A stretch of 64,000 nucleotides of DNA. It comes from Nocardia jiangxiensis NBRC 101359 (lineage in GTDB: Bacteria > Actinomycetota > Actinomycetes > Mycobacteriales > Mycobacteriaceae). The stretch spans positions 62,001-126,000 of the forward strand of contig NZ_BAGB01000173.1 in the NCBI RefSeq assembly GCF_000308615.1. The letters run 5' to 3'. This document shows, piece after piece, positions 7,829 through 16,609 of this stretch (positions are counted from its first letter, which is position 1; each line of letters begins with the position of its first letter). The notes below the pieces were generated by a model, which was not told the origin of the DNA, searched no databases, and saw only the letters and a program-made list of their open reading frames with translations. A program made the position numbers and the translations under genes.

Positions 7829-9793
7829 GTGGCAGTCCCGATCCTTGCCCCACATCCCGCGGCCCCGGCGGCCGTGCGGGTGCCGGGGCACCGCACGAGA
7901 CTGTTCGCGTTGCCGGAGATGCGTTGGGCCGCAGCGGCATTGGTCCTGTTTCTGCTGGGACTGGCAGCGCAGCTGGCCGGTGCGCCTTCCTGGTCGTGGT
8001 GGGGGCTCTACCTGATCTGCTACGTCGCGGGCGGGTGGGAACCGGGTCTGGCGGGGCTGCAAGCCCTGCGCGAGAAAACCCTGGATGTGGATCTGCTGAT
8101 GGTGGTCGCCGCGATCGGCGCGGCCGGAATCGGGCAGATCGCCGACGGTGCGCTGCTGATCGTCATCTTCGCCACCTCCGGCGCCCTGGAAGCCCTGGCG
8201 ACCGCGCGCACCGAGGATTCGGTGCGAGGACTGCTGGATCTGGCGCCGGAGACCGCAACCCGCGTCGGCGCCGACGGTGCGGACGAGACGGTGGCGGTGG
8301 CCGACCTGGAGGTGAGCGATGTGGTGCTGGTGCGCCCGGGTGAACGCATCGCCGCGGATGCCACCGTGATCGGCGGTGGTAGCGAGGTCGATCAGGCCAC
8401 CATCACCGGCGAGCCGCTGCCGGTGGACAAGACCACCGGTGACGAAGTGTTCGCCGGAACCCTCAACGGCACAGGCACATTGCGCATCCGGGTGGACCGG
8501 CGCGCACAGGATTCGGTGGTCGCGCGGATCGCCACCCTGGTCGAGCAGGCCGCCGCGACCAAGGCGCACACCCAGTTGTTCATCGAAAAAGTCGAGCAGC
8601 GGTATTCGCTCGGCATGGTGGCGGTGACGATCGCGGTATTCGTGATCCCGCTGCTGGCAGGGGATTCCGTGCAACGGGCCCTGTTGCGGGCGATGACGTT
8701 CATGATCGTCGCCTCCCCGTGCGCGGTGGTGCTGGCGACCATGCCGCCGCTGCTGGCGGCGATCGCCAACGCGGGTCGCCACGGCGTGCTGGCCAAATCC
8801 GCGGTGGTCATGGAACAACTCGGCAGCGTCGACCGGGTGGTGTTCGACAAGACCGGCACCCTCACCCGGGGAACCCCCGAATTGGCCGAAATCCACAGTG
8901 TGGACACGGCTTTCACCGATGACGAGATTCTGCGCCTGGCCGCCGCGGTCGAGCATCCCAGCGAACACCCGCTCGCCGCCGCCGTCGTCCGTGCCGCCCG
9001 CACCCGAGGACTCGACCTGCCCGTAGTGGACGAATTCACCGCCCACCCCGGTAAGGGCGTTTCGGCGGGGGTGAGCGGACAACGTGTCGGCGTCGGATCG
9101 ATCGCCGCACTCACCCATGGGCGAGACGATCTCGCCACGACGGTGTCCGATATCCAGGCCCGCGGCTACACCGCAGTGGTGGTGACCTCCGATACCCGTC
9201 CGATCGGCGTACTCGCCCTCAGTGATCGGCTACGCGCCGAGGCCGAGATCGCGGTCGATGCGGCCGCGCGGGTGACCGGGGGCGCCCCGGTACTGTTGAC
9301 CGGTGACAACGCCGCCACCGCTGCACGCCTCGCAGAACAGGTCGGCATCCCCGACGTTCGCGCGGACCTGCTTCCCGAAGGCAAGGTCGAGGCTATACGC
9401 GCACTGCAGGCCGACGGGGCGAAGGTCGCCATGGTCGGCGACGGAATCAACGACGCCCCCGCGCTCGCCGCAGCGCACTCCGGCATCGCCATGGGCGGTG
9501 CGGGATCGGATCTCACCTTGCAGACCGCGGACGCCGTCGTGGTCCGCGACGACCTCACCACCGTCCCCGCCGTCATCGCCCTGTCCCGGCGAGCGCGTCG
9601 CGTCGTGGTCGCGAACCTGATCATCGCCGCCACCTTCATCAGCATTCTGGTTCTGTGGGACCTCCTCGGCACACTGCCCCTGCCGCTCGGTGTGGCGGGA
9701 CACGAAGGCTCCACCGTCATCGTCGGTCTGAACGGTCTGCGGCTACTGCGGGATGCCGCCTGGAGACGGGCGGTCCGCACCGGCCGGCCGTGA
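7829..9793 (+). CDS. ctpJ: P1B4-type heavy-metal efflux ATPase (Co/Ni), CtpJ-like
   Basis: P-type ATPase that exports cobalt and probably nickel, 654 residues. The transmembrane metal motif is SPC (MIVASPCAVVL), the phosphorylation site is DKTGTLTRG, the actuator motif is TGEPLPVDK and the hinge is GDGINDAPALAAAHSG. The last membrane segment has HEGST, characteristic of the P1B4 subgroup. There is no N-terminal metal-binding domain. GTG at 7829 follows a near-ideal GGAGGTGATCC. It diverges from the NmtR-like gene across a clear operator, the same pairing as nmtR-ctpJ in M. tuberculosis. Confidence 0.92.
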   Translation: MAVPILAPHPAAPAAVRVPGHRTRLFALPEMRWAAAALVLFLLGLAAQLAGAPSWSWWGLYLICYVAGGWEPGLAGLQALREKTLDVDLLMVVAAIGAAGIGQIADGALLIVIFATSGALEALATARTEDSVRGLLDLAPETATRVGADGADETVAVADLEVSDVVLVRPGERIAADATVIGGGSEVDQATITGEPLPVDKTTGDEVFAGTLNGTGTLRIRVDRRAQDSVVARIATLVEQAAATKAHTQLFIEKVEQRYSLGMVAVTIAVFVIPLLAGDSVQRALLRAMTFMIVASPCAVVLATMPPLLAAIANAGRHGVLAKSAVVMEQLGSVDRVVFDKTGTLTRGTPELAEIHSVDTAFTDDEILRLAAAVEHPSEHPLAAAVVRAARTRGLDLPVVDEFTAHPGKGVSAGVSGQRVGVGSIAALTHGRDDLATTVSDIQARGYTAVVVTSDTRPIGVLALSDRLRAEAEIAVDAAARVTGGAPVLLTGDNAATAARLAEQVGIPDVRADLLPEGKVEAIRALQADGAKVAMVGDGINDAPALAAAHSGIAMGGAGSDLTLQTADAVVVRDDLTTVPAVIALSRRARRVVVANLIIAATFISILVLWDLLGTLPLPLGVAGHEGSTVIVGLNGLRLLRDAAWRRAVRTGRP

Positions 9794-9874
9794 CGGCAGG
9801 CGCGGTGATCGGGCTCTGCTGCCGGTCGGTGCGGTGTTGCGCTCGATCGCGCAGCCACTGGTCTCGTGAATGGT

Positions 9875-10933
9875 TCAGCGCAACAGGGGGAGTAGTTGCT
9901 CACCCTGACGCTGGAGCTCGCGCAGGTACGGGGTGTCGGACAGGACGAAGTGGGTGATGCCCAGATCCTGGTATCGGCGAAGGGATTTGGCGACGTCGTC
10001 GGGGGAGCCGACCAGCCAGGTGGTTCCCGCGCCACCGCCGCCGACCCGGCCGGGTGCGGTGTAGAGATTGTCGTCGAGCACCTCGCCGCGCGTCGCGAGG
10101 TCGTAGAGGCGCTGTTGGCCGACGGCGGTCTTGCGTTGCGAATCCAACTCCGCGGCAGAGTGTTTCGCCATGTCCGCCACCCGGGCGCGGGCATCGGCCC
10201 AGGCTTGCTCGGTGGTATCGCGCACGACAGTGGTGACCCGCAGGCCGAATTGCAACGGCGGTAGTTCGCGGCCTTGACGGTCGCTCAACTGCTGGAGGCG
10301 TTCGATGCGGTCGCGGATGTCGGCGAGGGGTTCGCCCCAGAACAGCTGCACGTCCGCGACGCTCGCGGCGACTCGTTCGGCGGCGGGTGACGCGCCACCG
10401 AAATAGAGAGTGGGATGTGGTCTGCCTTCCCGCGTGGGAACTCGGGGCAGCACGGTGGAATCCTCGACGCGGTAATGCTTTCCGTGATGGGTGACGTTCT
10501 GCTCGGTCCACAATCGGCGGACCAGCCGGATGAACTCCTCGGTGCGAGCGTAGCGGTCGGCCTGCTCCGGTTCGGTCTCCCCGTAGGCCGCCGCGTCGTC
10601 GGATCCGGAGACGATGTTGATCCGGACCCGGCCGCCGGAGAGCTGATCGAGAGTCGCTGTGGCAGAGGCGAAATGCGCGGGCCGCCAGTAACCGGGCCGG
10701 GCCGCGACGAGCGGTTCGAACGTCCGGGTGCGCGCGGTCAGGGCGGTCGCGACGGTGAGCGTGTCCGGCCGCCCCCAGCCGGTGCCGACCAACGCGCCCT
10801 GCCAGCCGTACTGTTCCAGCGCCTGTGCCTGGGCGGCGAGGATGTCGAGGCTGTTGTGGTCGGCGGTGACGGGTTCCCCACGGTGACCCGGCGCCGACTG
10901 ATTGGGGATGTACCAGAGGAATTCGGCGCTCAT
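9875..10933 (-). CDS. FMN-dependent alkanesulfonate monooxygenase-like protein (SsuD family)
   Basis: Bacterial-luciferase-like monooxygenase of 352 residues, close in layout to SsuD, which releases sulfite from sulfonates using FMNH2. It starts MSAEFLWYIPNQSAPGHRGE. It contains LDQLSGGRVRINIVSG, the flavin-pocket region, and ends with ITHFVLSDTPYLRELQRQGE, an SsuD-like tail. No flavin reductase or transporter gene is adjacent. The sulfur-type genes a few kb downstream fit a sulfonate role. The exact substrate is unknown. Confidence 0.8.
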   Translation of the reverse strand: MSAEFLWYIPNQSAPGHRGEPVTADHNSLDILAAQAQALEQYGWQGALVGTGWGRPDTLTVATALTARTRTFEPLVAARPGYWRPAHFASATATLDQLSGGRVRINIVSGSDDAAAYGETEPEQADRYARTEEFIRLVRRLWTEQNVTHHGKHYRVEDSTVLPRVPTREGRPHPTLYFGGASPAAERVAASVADVQLFWGEPLADIRDRIERLQQLSDRQGRELPPLQFGLRVTTVVRDTTEQAWADARARVADMAKHSAAELDSQRKTAVGQQRLYDLATRGEVLDDNLYTAPGRVGGGGAGTTWLVGSPDDVAKSLRRYQDLGITHFVLSDTPYLRELQRQGEQLLPLLR

Positions 10934-10960
10934 CGGGCGGTCCTGTTCGGTGGTCGTACT

Positions 10961-10981
10961 CTGCGGCGGGTCACGCCGCAG
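10961..10981. promoter_or_regulatory. perfect 8-bp inverted repeat upstream of the SsuD-like gene
   Basis: CTGCGGCG-GGTCA-CGCCGCAG lies 28-48 bp before the start codon at 10933. It could be a repressor operator or a 5' leader hairpin. No regulator gene is next to it, so the binding protein is unknown. Confidence 0.4.
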
Positions 10982-11152
10982 ACCACGATCGGTGCGGATC
11001 TGTTCGGCGGGGCGAACACCGAAAGTATGACCCGCACACGAGCGGCCGATCCGGATCCGTTCCGCGCACCGATCCTCCGAAATATGCTGTGAACTGCTCG
11101 GATTCGACTGCGACAGAGATAAATTCCGGTCGATTCGAGAGTCTCGCCGGAA

Positions 11153-11743
11153 TCAGACCCAACCTTCGAGCGCGGCCAGGAAGCCCTCGAAGTCGTCGGT
11201 GTGGATGCTGTGCCCGGTGCCGGGCACGGTGCGGGTATCGAAACCCGCCGCGCGATACCGCTCGGCGAGCGGGGGCGTAATCAGTGCACTCGGATCGGCC
11301 AGCAGAATGAGCGAGGGAACCACGGGAAAGGTTGGCAGGTAGGCGGTTTCGAGATATCGCATGCGCGTGGTGTCGGGATCCCACGCGGCGAGTGCGTCGA
11401 GTTCGGCCTGCACGTTCGCCTCGCTCCAGTGCGGGGACAGGGTCCGGAGGTGATCGGCATCCCAGTCCTTCATCGCCCTGATCGCCGGTTGGGCTGCGCC
11501 GAATCCGGCATCGGCCGGGTACCAGGCGGGGTCCTCGTAGATCGCCCGACGGGGCCGCAGATATTCGACGATCATGGCCAGCAGGACACCGCCCAGCGAG
11601 TGTCCGATCGCGAGATCGACGTTTTCCGGAGCGGCTTCGAGCAGGTCGTCGGCCCACTGCTCACGGCTGTACCCGTCCCGCGGACTGAGCCCGTGCCCGC
11701 CGAGATCGGGTGCGAGGACGCGATATCCGCGCTGTCGCACCAT
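11153..11743 (-). pseudogene. alpha/beta hydrolase, 5'-truncated
   Basis: The readable part begins GYRVLAPDLGGHGLSPRDGY. It has the nucleophile elbow GHSLGGVLL, the acid in LLADPSALI and the catalytic His in GTGHSIHTDD, so the C-terminal three quarters are intact. Missing is the first strand with the oxyanion-hole HG motif. Upstream of about residue 8 the sequence belongs to the antisense of an ArsR gene. An ATG at 11743 could still start a 196-residue product, but it would probably not fold as an active hydrolase. The loss coincides with loss of the 5' end of the adjacent ArsR gene. Confidence 0.65.
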
Positions 11744-11884
11744 CTGAAGGTGCTGCGCGAGGCGGGACTCGTGCGGGTCAGCCCGGAGGGCAGTCGCCGC
11801 CGCCACGAACTCCGTGACGAGGAGTTGGAGAGCCGGTATCCCGGCGTCTTGAGCAGCATCATCGCCGCGAGTCGCAGCGCATAG
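11726..11884 (+). pseudogene. ArsR-family regulator, 3' fragment
   Basis: The frame reads SALSHHLKVLREAGLVRV, then SPEGSRRRHELRDEELESRY, and ends at TAG. This is the recognition helix, wing and C-terminal helix of an ArsR-family repressor. The start codon and first helices are absent. It abuts the truncated hydrolase head to head, so both were probably divergent neighbours before a deletion removed the region between them. Confidence 0.7.
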
Positions 11885-12258
11885 GAGTACGGACCGGGCC
11901 GAAGCTCTCTCGCACCACAGCTGACCCGTTGGTTGTGGGGTGACTACCGGGAGCCGGTGATCACACAGAATCGCTGTGATCGTAAGGATTTCCTGGATGC
12001 CGGTCGGCGTCGATCATGAATCTCGGTTGTCCCGCAGTCGAAGTGCGGGCCGAGTACGACGCCGAGAGACGGTCTCGCGGTGCGTCACGGTCGAACCGGC
12101 ATCCAGGGCGCCGGACCGGACGGTTCGGCCCGTCGTGGGCCTCATTCGGTGACGGCTCACCCCGTCGGGCCCCGAATAGTCCTGGTTGCGGCGGATCTCG
12201 GCCCGGCCGGACATTTCTGAATCGGCCCCGGCCGAGGCACATCGAAGGAGTGAACGAG
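11885..12258. other. 374-bp leader/intergenic region before the AprA-like gene
   Basis: No convincing gene. It holds a perfect inverted repeat GATCACA-N9-TGTGATC (11959-11981) and a hairpin CCCGCA-N7-TGCGGG (12031-12049). The AprA-like gene starts at 12259 behind GAAGGAG. The long leader could carry a regulatory RNA structure, but I recognise no known riboswitch here. Confidence 0.45.
11959..11981. promoter_or_regulatory. inverted repeat GATCACA-N9-TGTGATC
   Basis: A perfect 7-bp inverted repeat about 280 bp upstream of the AprA-like gene. It could be an operator for the sulfur operon. The cognate regulator is unknown. Confidence 0.4.
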
Positions 12259-13851
12259 ATGAGCGACCCGGAGAGAATCCACACCGACGTCCTGGTGATC
12301 GGCGGGGGACCGGCGGCGTGCTGGGCGGCGTTGTCGGCCCGGGAGACCGGTGCGGAAGTGGTGCTGGTGGACAAGGGCTACTGCGGAACCAGCGGCGCGA
12401 CCGCACCGGCCGGTACCGGCGTGTGGTACGTCGCACCGGATCCGGCGGCGCGTGCGGCGGCGAAGGCGAGCCGCGAGGAGCTGGGCGGATATCTGGCCGA
12501 ACACCATTGGATGGATCGGGTGCTCGACCAGACCTACGAGAACATGGATCGGCTGGCGCGTGAGGGGCGCTATCCGTTCCCGGTGGATCCGGCGACCGGA
12601 CGGGAGATCCGCACCGGGCTGCAAGGTCCGGAGTACATGCGGCGCATGCGAATATGGGTGCGACGGAGAGGGATTCGGATCATCGATCACGCCCCGGCAT
12701 TGGAATTGCTCGTGGACGATGCCGGTGTGGTGCGCGGTGCGGCCGGACATCTGCTGCGGGCGGATCGGGACTATCGGATCCACGCCGGCGCGGTCGTTCT
12801 CGCGACCGGTGGATGCGCCTTCCTGTCCCGGGCGTTGGGCACCAACGTGGACACCGGTGACGGTGCGCTGATGGCGGCCGAGGTCGGGGCGCGTTTCTCG
12901 GGGATGGAGTTCTCCAACGCGTACGGGATCGCGGTGAAGGGATCAACGATCACCAAGACTGCCTACTACGGGTACGCCACATTCTTTCACGAGGACGGGC
13001 GAGTGCTCGACGGTGCGGGATCGGCTCGCGGGCGGTCGGTGATCGCGCAAACCCTTTTGCACGAACGGGTTTTCGCGCAACTTGATCGCGCCGACGAGAC
13101 AGTGCGTGCCCGGATGCGCCTGGGGCAGCCCAATTTCTTCCTCCAGTTCGACCGCCGCGGCATCGATCCGTTCACCCAGCGGTTCGAGGTGGACCTGCTC
13201 GCGGAAGGCACCGTCCGCGGCACCGGCGGTATCGATGTGATCGACGATGCCTGCGCCACAACCGTTCCCGGCCTCTATGCCGCCGGTGATGCGGCCACCC
13301 GGGAGCGGATCTGCGGTGGTTTCACCGGCGGCGGCAGTCACAATGCGGCGTGGGCGATGTCCTCGGGCACCTGGGCGGGTCGTGGTGCGGCCGGACATGC
13401 GTTGCGCAGCCGTTCGCTCGGGCCCGGCAATCTGCGCGGCGCGGGACGAACAGGGTTGCGGCCCAGCGGATCCGGCAAGGTCAGCGCGGCGGACATCCTG
13501 GCGGCCGCCCAGGCCGAACTGCTGCCGCTGGAGAAGAACTATCTGCGGGAGGGTGCACGGATCGAGCACGCGGCTCACGCGCTGGACGAGGTGTGGCGGC
13601 ATGCCGCCGAGGCGCTGGTCGGCACGGACGGACCCGAGCGGGTTCGTGCCCGGCGCGCGGCCGCGATCACCGCGGTGGGACGACTGATGTACCGATCGGC
13701 TCTGGCACGCACCGAATCTCGCGGTATGAGCAGACGCTCGGATTTCCCGAATCAGGATCCGACGCAACACCATCACATCGTCAGCGGCGGACTCGACACG
13801 GTGTGGACCGGAAGTGATCGGCCGCATCCCGCTGTCGCGGCGGTGGCATGA
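12259..13851 (+). CDS. FAD-dependent oxidoreductase, adenylylsulfate reductase/fumarate reductase flavoprotein family (AprA-like)
   Basis: 530-residue flavoprotein. The dinucleotide fold is VLVIGGGPAACWAALSA, followed by CGTSGATAPAGTGVWYV, the FAD-contact ATGGCAFLSRALG and the C-terminal FAD motif GLYAAGDAATRERICGG. The ATG at 12259 has GAAGGAG at a good distance; earlier in-frame codons lack a site. Its stop overlaps the next gene, which encodes a two-cluster ferredoxin, matching the flavoprotein-plus-ferredoxin pairing of AprAB. With the rhodanese that follows, a sulfur-compound redox role is likely. Dissimilatory sulfate reduction is not implied. Confidence 0.8.
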   Translation: MSDPERIHTDVLVIGGGPAACWAALSARETGAEVVLVDKGYCGTSGATAPAGTGVWYVAPDPAARAAAKASREELGGYLAEHHWMDRVLDQTYENMDRLAREGRYPFPVDPATGREIRTGLQGPEYMRRMRIWVRRRGIRIIDHAPALELLVDDAGVVRGAAGHLLRADRDYRIHAGAVVLATGGCAFLSRALGTNVDTGDGALMAAEVGARFSGMEFSNAYGIAVKGSTITKTAYYGYATFFHEDGRVLDGAGSARGRSVIAQTLLHERVFAQLDRADETVRARMRLGQPNFFLQFDRRGIDPFTQRFEVDLLAEGTVRGTGGIDVIDDACATTVPGLYAAGDAATRERICGGFTGGGSHNAAWAMSSGTWAGRGAAGHALRSRSLGPGNLRGAGRTGLRPSGSGKVSAADILAAAQAELLPLEKNYLREGARIEHAAHALDEVWRHAAEALVGTDGPERVRARRAAAITAVGRLMYRSALARTESRGMSRRSDFPNQDPTQHHHIVSGGLDTVWTGSDRPHPAVAAVA

Positions 13852-14186
13852 TGATCGAACTCGTCCAGGCCGACGCCTGCATCTCCTGCGATGTCTGCAT
13901 CCAGGTCTGCCCCACCGATGTCTTCGATCCGGGCCCCGGCGGAATCCCCGTCATCGCAAGGCAATCCGACTGCCAGACCTGCTTCATGTGCGAGGCGTAC
14001 TGCCCCGCGGACGCGCTGTACGTGGATCCCGAATCGACTCCGCTGCCGCCCGATCGAGCGATCCCGGCCGAGCATCTCGGGCACTACCGTCGCGAGATCG
14101 GCTGGGGCCGAGGGCGTCGCCCCGGCAGCCTGACCGCGATCGGACCGGCACTGCCCGCGAGCCCGCCGCCACGGCTGAACCGATGA
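13848..14186 (+). CDS. 2[4Fe-4S] ferredoxin (AprB-like partner)
   Basis: Electron-transfer subunit of 112 residues with two classical cluster motifs, CISCDVCIQVCP and CQTCFMCEAYCP, all eight Cys present. The ATG overlaps the flavoprotein stop by 4 bp, so the two are very likely co-translated and form a complex. The last 40 residues are basic and Pro-rich and contain no motif. Confidence 0.88.
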   Translation: MMIELVQADACISCDVCIQVCPTDVFDPGPGGIPVIARQSDCQTCFMCEAYCPADALYVDPESTPLPPDRAIPAEHLGHYRREIGWGRGRRPGSLTAIGPALPASPPPRLNR

Positions 14187-14234
14187 CGGCCCAGCGGCCG
14201 GATCTCGGTGTACGAGGGTCGGAGGGAATGTGAA

Positions 14235-15086
14235 ATGACTTATCGTGCAGATATTTTCCGGTCGGACACCCTGATCTCGGCCGAGGAGTTGCACAGCCGG
14301 ATGGAGCTCGGGCAGCCGCTGACGATCCTGGATGTCCGGTGGCGGCCCGATCGGCCCGACGGGCGTGTGGACCATGCGTTCGGTCATATCGAGGGCGCGG
14401 TGTACGTCGATCTGGAGAACCAACTGGCCGATCGTTCGGTGCGCGGGCAGGGGCCGTATCCGCTGCCGTCCGGGCGCTCGGTACAGACGGCCGCGCGAGG
14501 ATGGGGCGTACGCAACGGTGTGCCGATCATCGTGTACGACAACTGGAATCGTGCCGGGTCGGCACGGGCATGGTGGATTCTGCGTGCGGCGGGCGCGACC
14601 GAGGTGCGCATCCTGGACGGCGGCCTGACGGCCTGGACCGCCGCGGGACACGGGATAGTCACCGGTCCCGAACATCCGGACCCGGGCGATATCGACCTGA
14701 CCCACGACGACCTCCACCGAGGCGAACTGCCCACCCTCACCGAGATCGCCGCCGTCCCCGCCGCCGGTGTCGTGATCGACGCCCGCGGCAGGTACGACCG
14801 CCCCTTCGAACCGATCCGGCACCCGATCCCGGGAGCCCGGCACATCCCGGGCCGCGCGCTGCTGGATGCGCACGGATTCCTGCGTCCGGTGAGCGAACTC
14901 GAAGAACTCTTCGCGAGAGCCGATGTCTACCAGGCTCCTGTCGTCGGAGTCTGCTGCGGATCCGGTGTGATGGCGGCCGTCGGCATCGCGGCATTGACCG
15001 TCCTGGGCGTCAACGCGGCCCTGATCCCCGGCTCCTGGTCACATGCCGCGGCCGCGGCCGATCGAATCGCCGCTCCGACACCCTGA
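14235..15086 (+). CDS. two-domain rhodanese sulfurtransferase
   Basis: 283 residues with two rhodanese domains. The N-terminal, inactive one has LDVRWRPDRPDG and VYDNWNRAGSARAWWILRAAG. The C-terminal one carries the active-site loop VCCGSGVMAAVG. The CGSGV form is nearer to 3-mercaptopyruvate than to thiosulfate sulfurtransferases. ATG 14235 follows GGAGGGAAT. It is in the same direction and 48 bp after the ferredoxin, so probably co-transcribed. Handling a persulfide made or used by the flavoprotein is a reasonable inference. Confidence 0.85.
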   Translation: MTYRADIFRSDTLISAEELHSRMELGQPLTILDVRWRPDRPDGRVDHAFGHIEGAVYVDLENQLADRSVRGQGPYPLPSGRSVQTAARGWGVRNGVPIIVYDNWNRAGSARAWWILRAAGATEVRILDGGLTAWTAAGHGIVTGPEHPDPGDIDLTHDDLHRGELPTLTEIAAVPAAGVVIDARGRYDRPFEPIRHPIPGARHIPGRALLDAHGFLRPVSELEELFARADVYQAPVVGVCCGSGVMAAVGIAALTVLGVNAALIPGSWSHAAAAADRIAAPTP

Positions 15087-15211
15087 TTCGGGCGGAGGTT
15101 GCGAGGGGCGCCGCGGGTCGGTTGTCGGCGCGGCCGCGATCGCCGCCGCACCCGACCAGCACGCGGCGCAGATACCTGTTGACCGCGCCTATGGGTCGCG
15201 CAGGCCGATGT

Positions 15212-15715
15212 TCACCGGCGCAGGGCGATGGCCCCGCAGGTGGGCGCGGGCCAGTCCAGGGCGGCGGATCGTGCGATGTAGTCGTCCAGTCCCGCGGCGA
15301 TGTCCTCGGGAATCGCGACGGCCCGGCGTGCGGTGAGGTCGACGTGCAGCAGCATGATCTCGAGGGTGTTCGACAGACGCTCCCGGCCGCGGTCGACCAG
15401 GAACGTCATCAGGTGCACGGCCTTGTCCGTGCGCCCGAGGATGCGCGTGTGCACCGAGAACTTGTCGCCTTCGCGCAGTTCACTGAGGTAGACCAGATGG
15501 TGTTCGGCGGTGAACATGGTCATCTGCCGTCGCGATCGGTAGGACGTATCGACCCCGATCCGTTTCATCACCGCGTCCGCGCCGACCGACCCCTGGTACA
15601 GGTAGTGCACGACGTTCATGTGACCGTTCATGTCGATCAGGTCCGAGGTCACGGTCGCCTCGGTCGGATCCGGTATCGACAGGACCTGTTCGAAGGTCGG
15701 GAACACAGTTGCCAT
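15212..15715 (-). CDS. hotdog-fold acyl-CoA thioesterase
   Basis: 167-residue single hotdog domain starting MATVFPTFEQVLSIPDP. It contains the family motif DLIDMNGHMNVVHYLYQG, with Asn-Gly-His-Met-Asn as in 4-hydroxybenzoyl-CoA-like thioesterases. The ATG at 15715 has GGAG a few bases upstream; the longer frame has no ribosome site. It is convergent with the rhodanese. The acyl substrate cannot be read from the sequence. Confidence 0.82.
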   Translation of the reverse strand: MATVFPTFEQVLSIPDPTEATVTSDLIDMNGHMNVVHYLYQGSVGADAVMKRIGVDTSYRSRRQMTMFTAEHHLVYLSELREGDKFSVHTRILGRTDKAVHLMTFLVDRGRERLSNTLEIMLLHVDLTARRAVAIPEDIAAGLDDYIARSAALDWPAPTCGAIALRR

Positions 15716-15767
15716 GACTCCATGTTCGCCGAGGGGTGTCGACCGGGCCGACACCGGGGGACGCTGA

Positions 15768-15914
15768 TCAGCTGATGACCTTGTCCACCAACAAGAACAA
15801 GACGAACAACCCCCCTACGACCACGAGCCCGTAGTGTCCCGCGCTTTTCCCGTAGTCGAACACCGAGGCGCAGACGATGATCGCCATCACAAGAAAGAGA
15901 AACCGCTGCTTCAC
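15768..15914 (-). CDS. small two-helix membrane protein (48 aa)
   Basis: Reads VKQRFLFLVMAIIVCASVF, then DYGKSAGHYGLVVVGGLFVL and a short end VDKVIS. Two hydrophobic segments of about 17-19 residues are joined by the loop DYGKSAGHYG. GTG 15914 is preceded by GGGAG. It is too short for most gene finders. The codon pattern and helix-loop-helix layout argue it is real. Its function is unknown. Confidence 0.6.
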   Translation of the reverse strand: MKQRFLFLVMAIIVCASVFDYGKSAGHYGLVVVGGLFVLFLLVDKVIS

Positions 15915-16049
15915 CGTCGACTCCCTGGAACTCTTCCTCAGCCTAGGAAGCTCGGCTTCGATTGTGCCACAGGGGAATAAGCCAGTGGCGGCGTAGGGGC
16001 GACGGCAGGACAGCGGCAGTTCCGCACGGATCGACTGTCGTGCAGCCGA

Positions 16050-16529
16050 TTACACGTCCTCTCGCGCGGTCGAGTCCGCACGTACCTTACGGACCTGGCT
16101 GGTCAGAGCCGTAACGGCCTTGCCCGCAACATTTTCGGGTCGCAGGTCGGCGAGCGGGCCACCTTCGTCGTCGACTAGTGTCGAGCGGGGTTCGTCGTCG
16201 GTGAAGGCATGCCGTTCTCCCCACTGACGCAATGCCACGACGACGGTGAACAGATCCTGTCCGGCCTCGGTGAGTGCGTACGTGTGCCGCTTGCCGCCGG
16301 AAGTTGCGCTCGTGGTGAGGATCCCGTGTTCGACGAGCCGCCGCAGCCGGTCGGTGAGGATGTTCCGGGCGATGCCCAGGCGCTGGTGGAATTCGGTGAA
16401 GGACGCGGCCCCGTCCATGGCCTCCCGCACGATCATCAGACTCCACCGGTCGCCCACCAGGTCCACGGTGCGCGCGACAGGGCAGGTGGGATCGGTCCAT
16501 TCGCGGTCGGAGCCGAGCGCTGCGGTCAT
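16050..16529 (-). CDS. HxlR-family transcriptional regulator
   Basis: 159-residue MarR-like winged-helix regulator of the HxlR family. It has the N-terminal Cys in DPTCPVARTVDLVGDRWS, then LMIVREAMDGAASFTEFHQR and LGIARNILTDRLRRLVEHGI. The Cys is the typical redox- or electrophile-sensing position in this family. It diverges from an MFS transporter with 80 bp between the starts, so it probably controls that exporter. The last 40 residues are a less conserved tail. Confidence 0.88.
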   Translation of the reverse strand: MTAALGSDREWTDPTCPVARTVDLVGDRWSLMIVREAMDGAASFTEFHQRLGIARNILTDRLRRLVEHGILTTSATSGGKRHTYALTEAGQDLFTVVVALRQWGERHAFTDDEPRSTLVDDEGGPLADLRPENVAGKAVTALTSQVRKVRADSTAREDV

Positions 16530-16609
16530 GACTGTCTCCCGATCGGTTGCAATTCGAAACCATTATGCCCTACCGTCGAAGAGTTGCATTTTGCTACTGA
16601 TTGAGAGGT

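Noticed and set aside
15087..15211. GC-rich partial dyads between rhodanese and thioesterase genes
   Set aside because: The arms do not pair consistently. It may contain a bidirectional terminator, but I could not define one.
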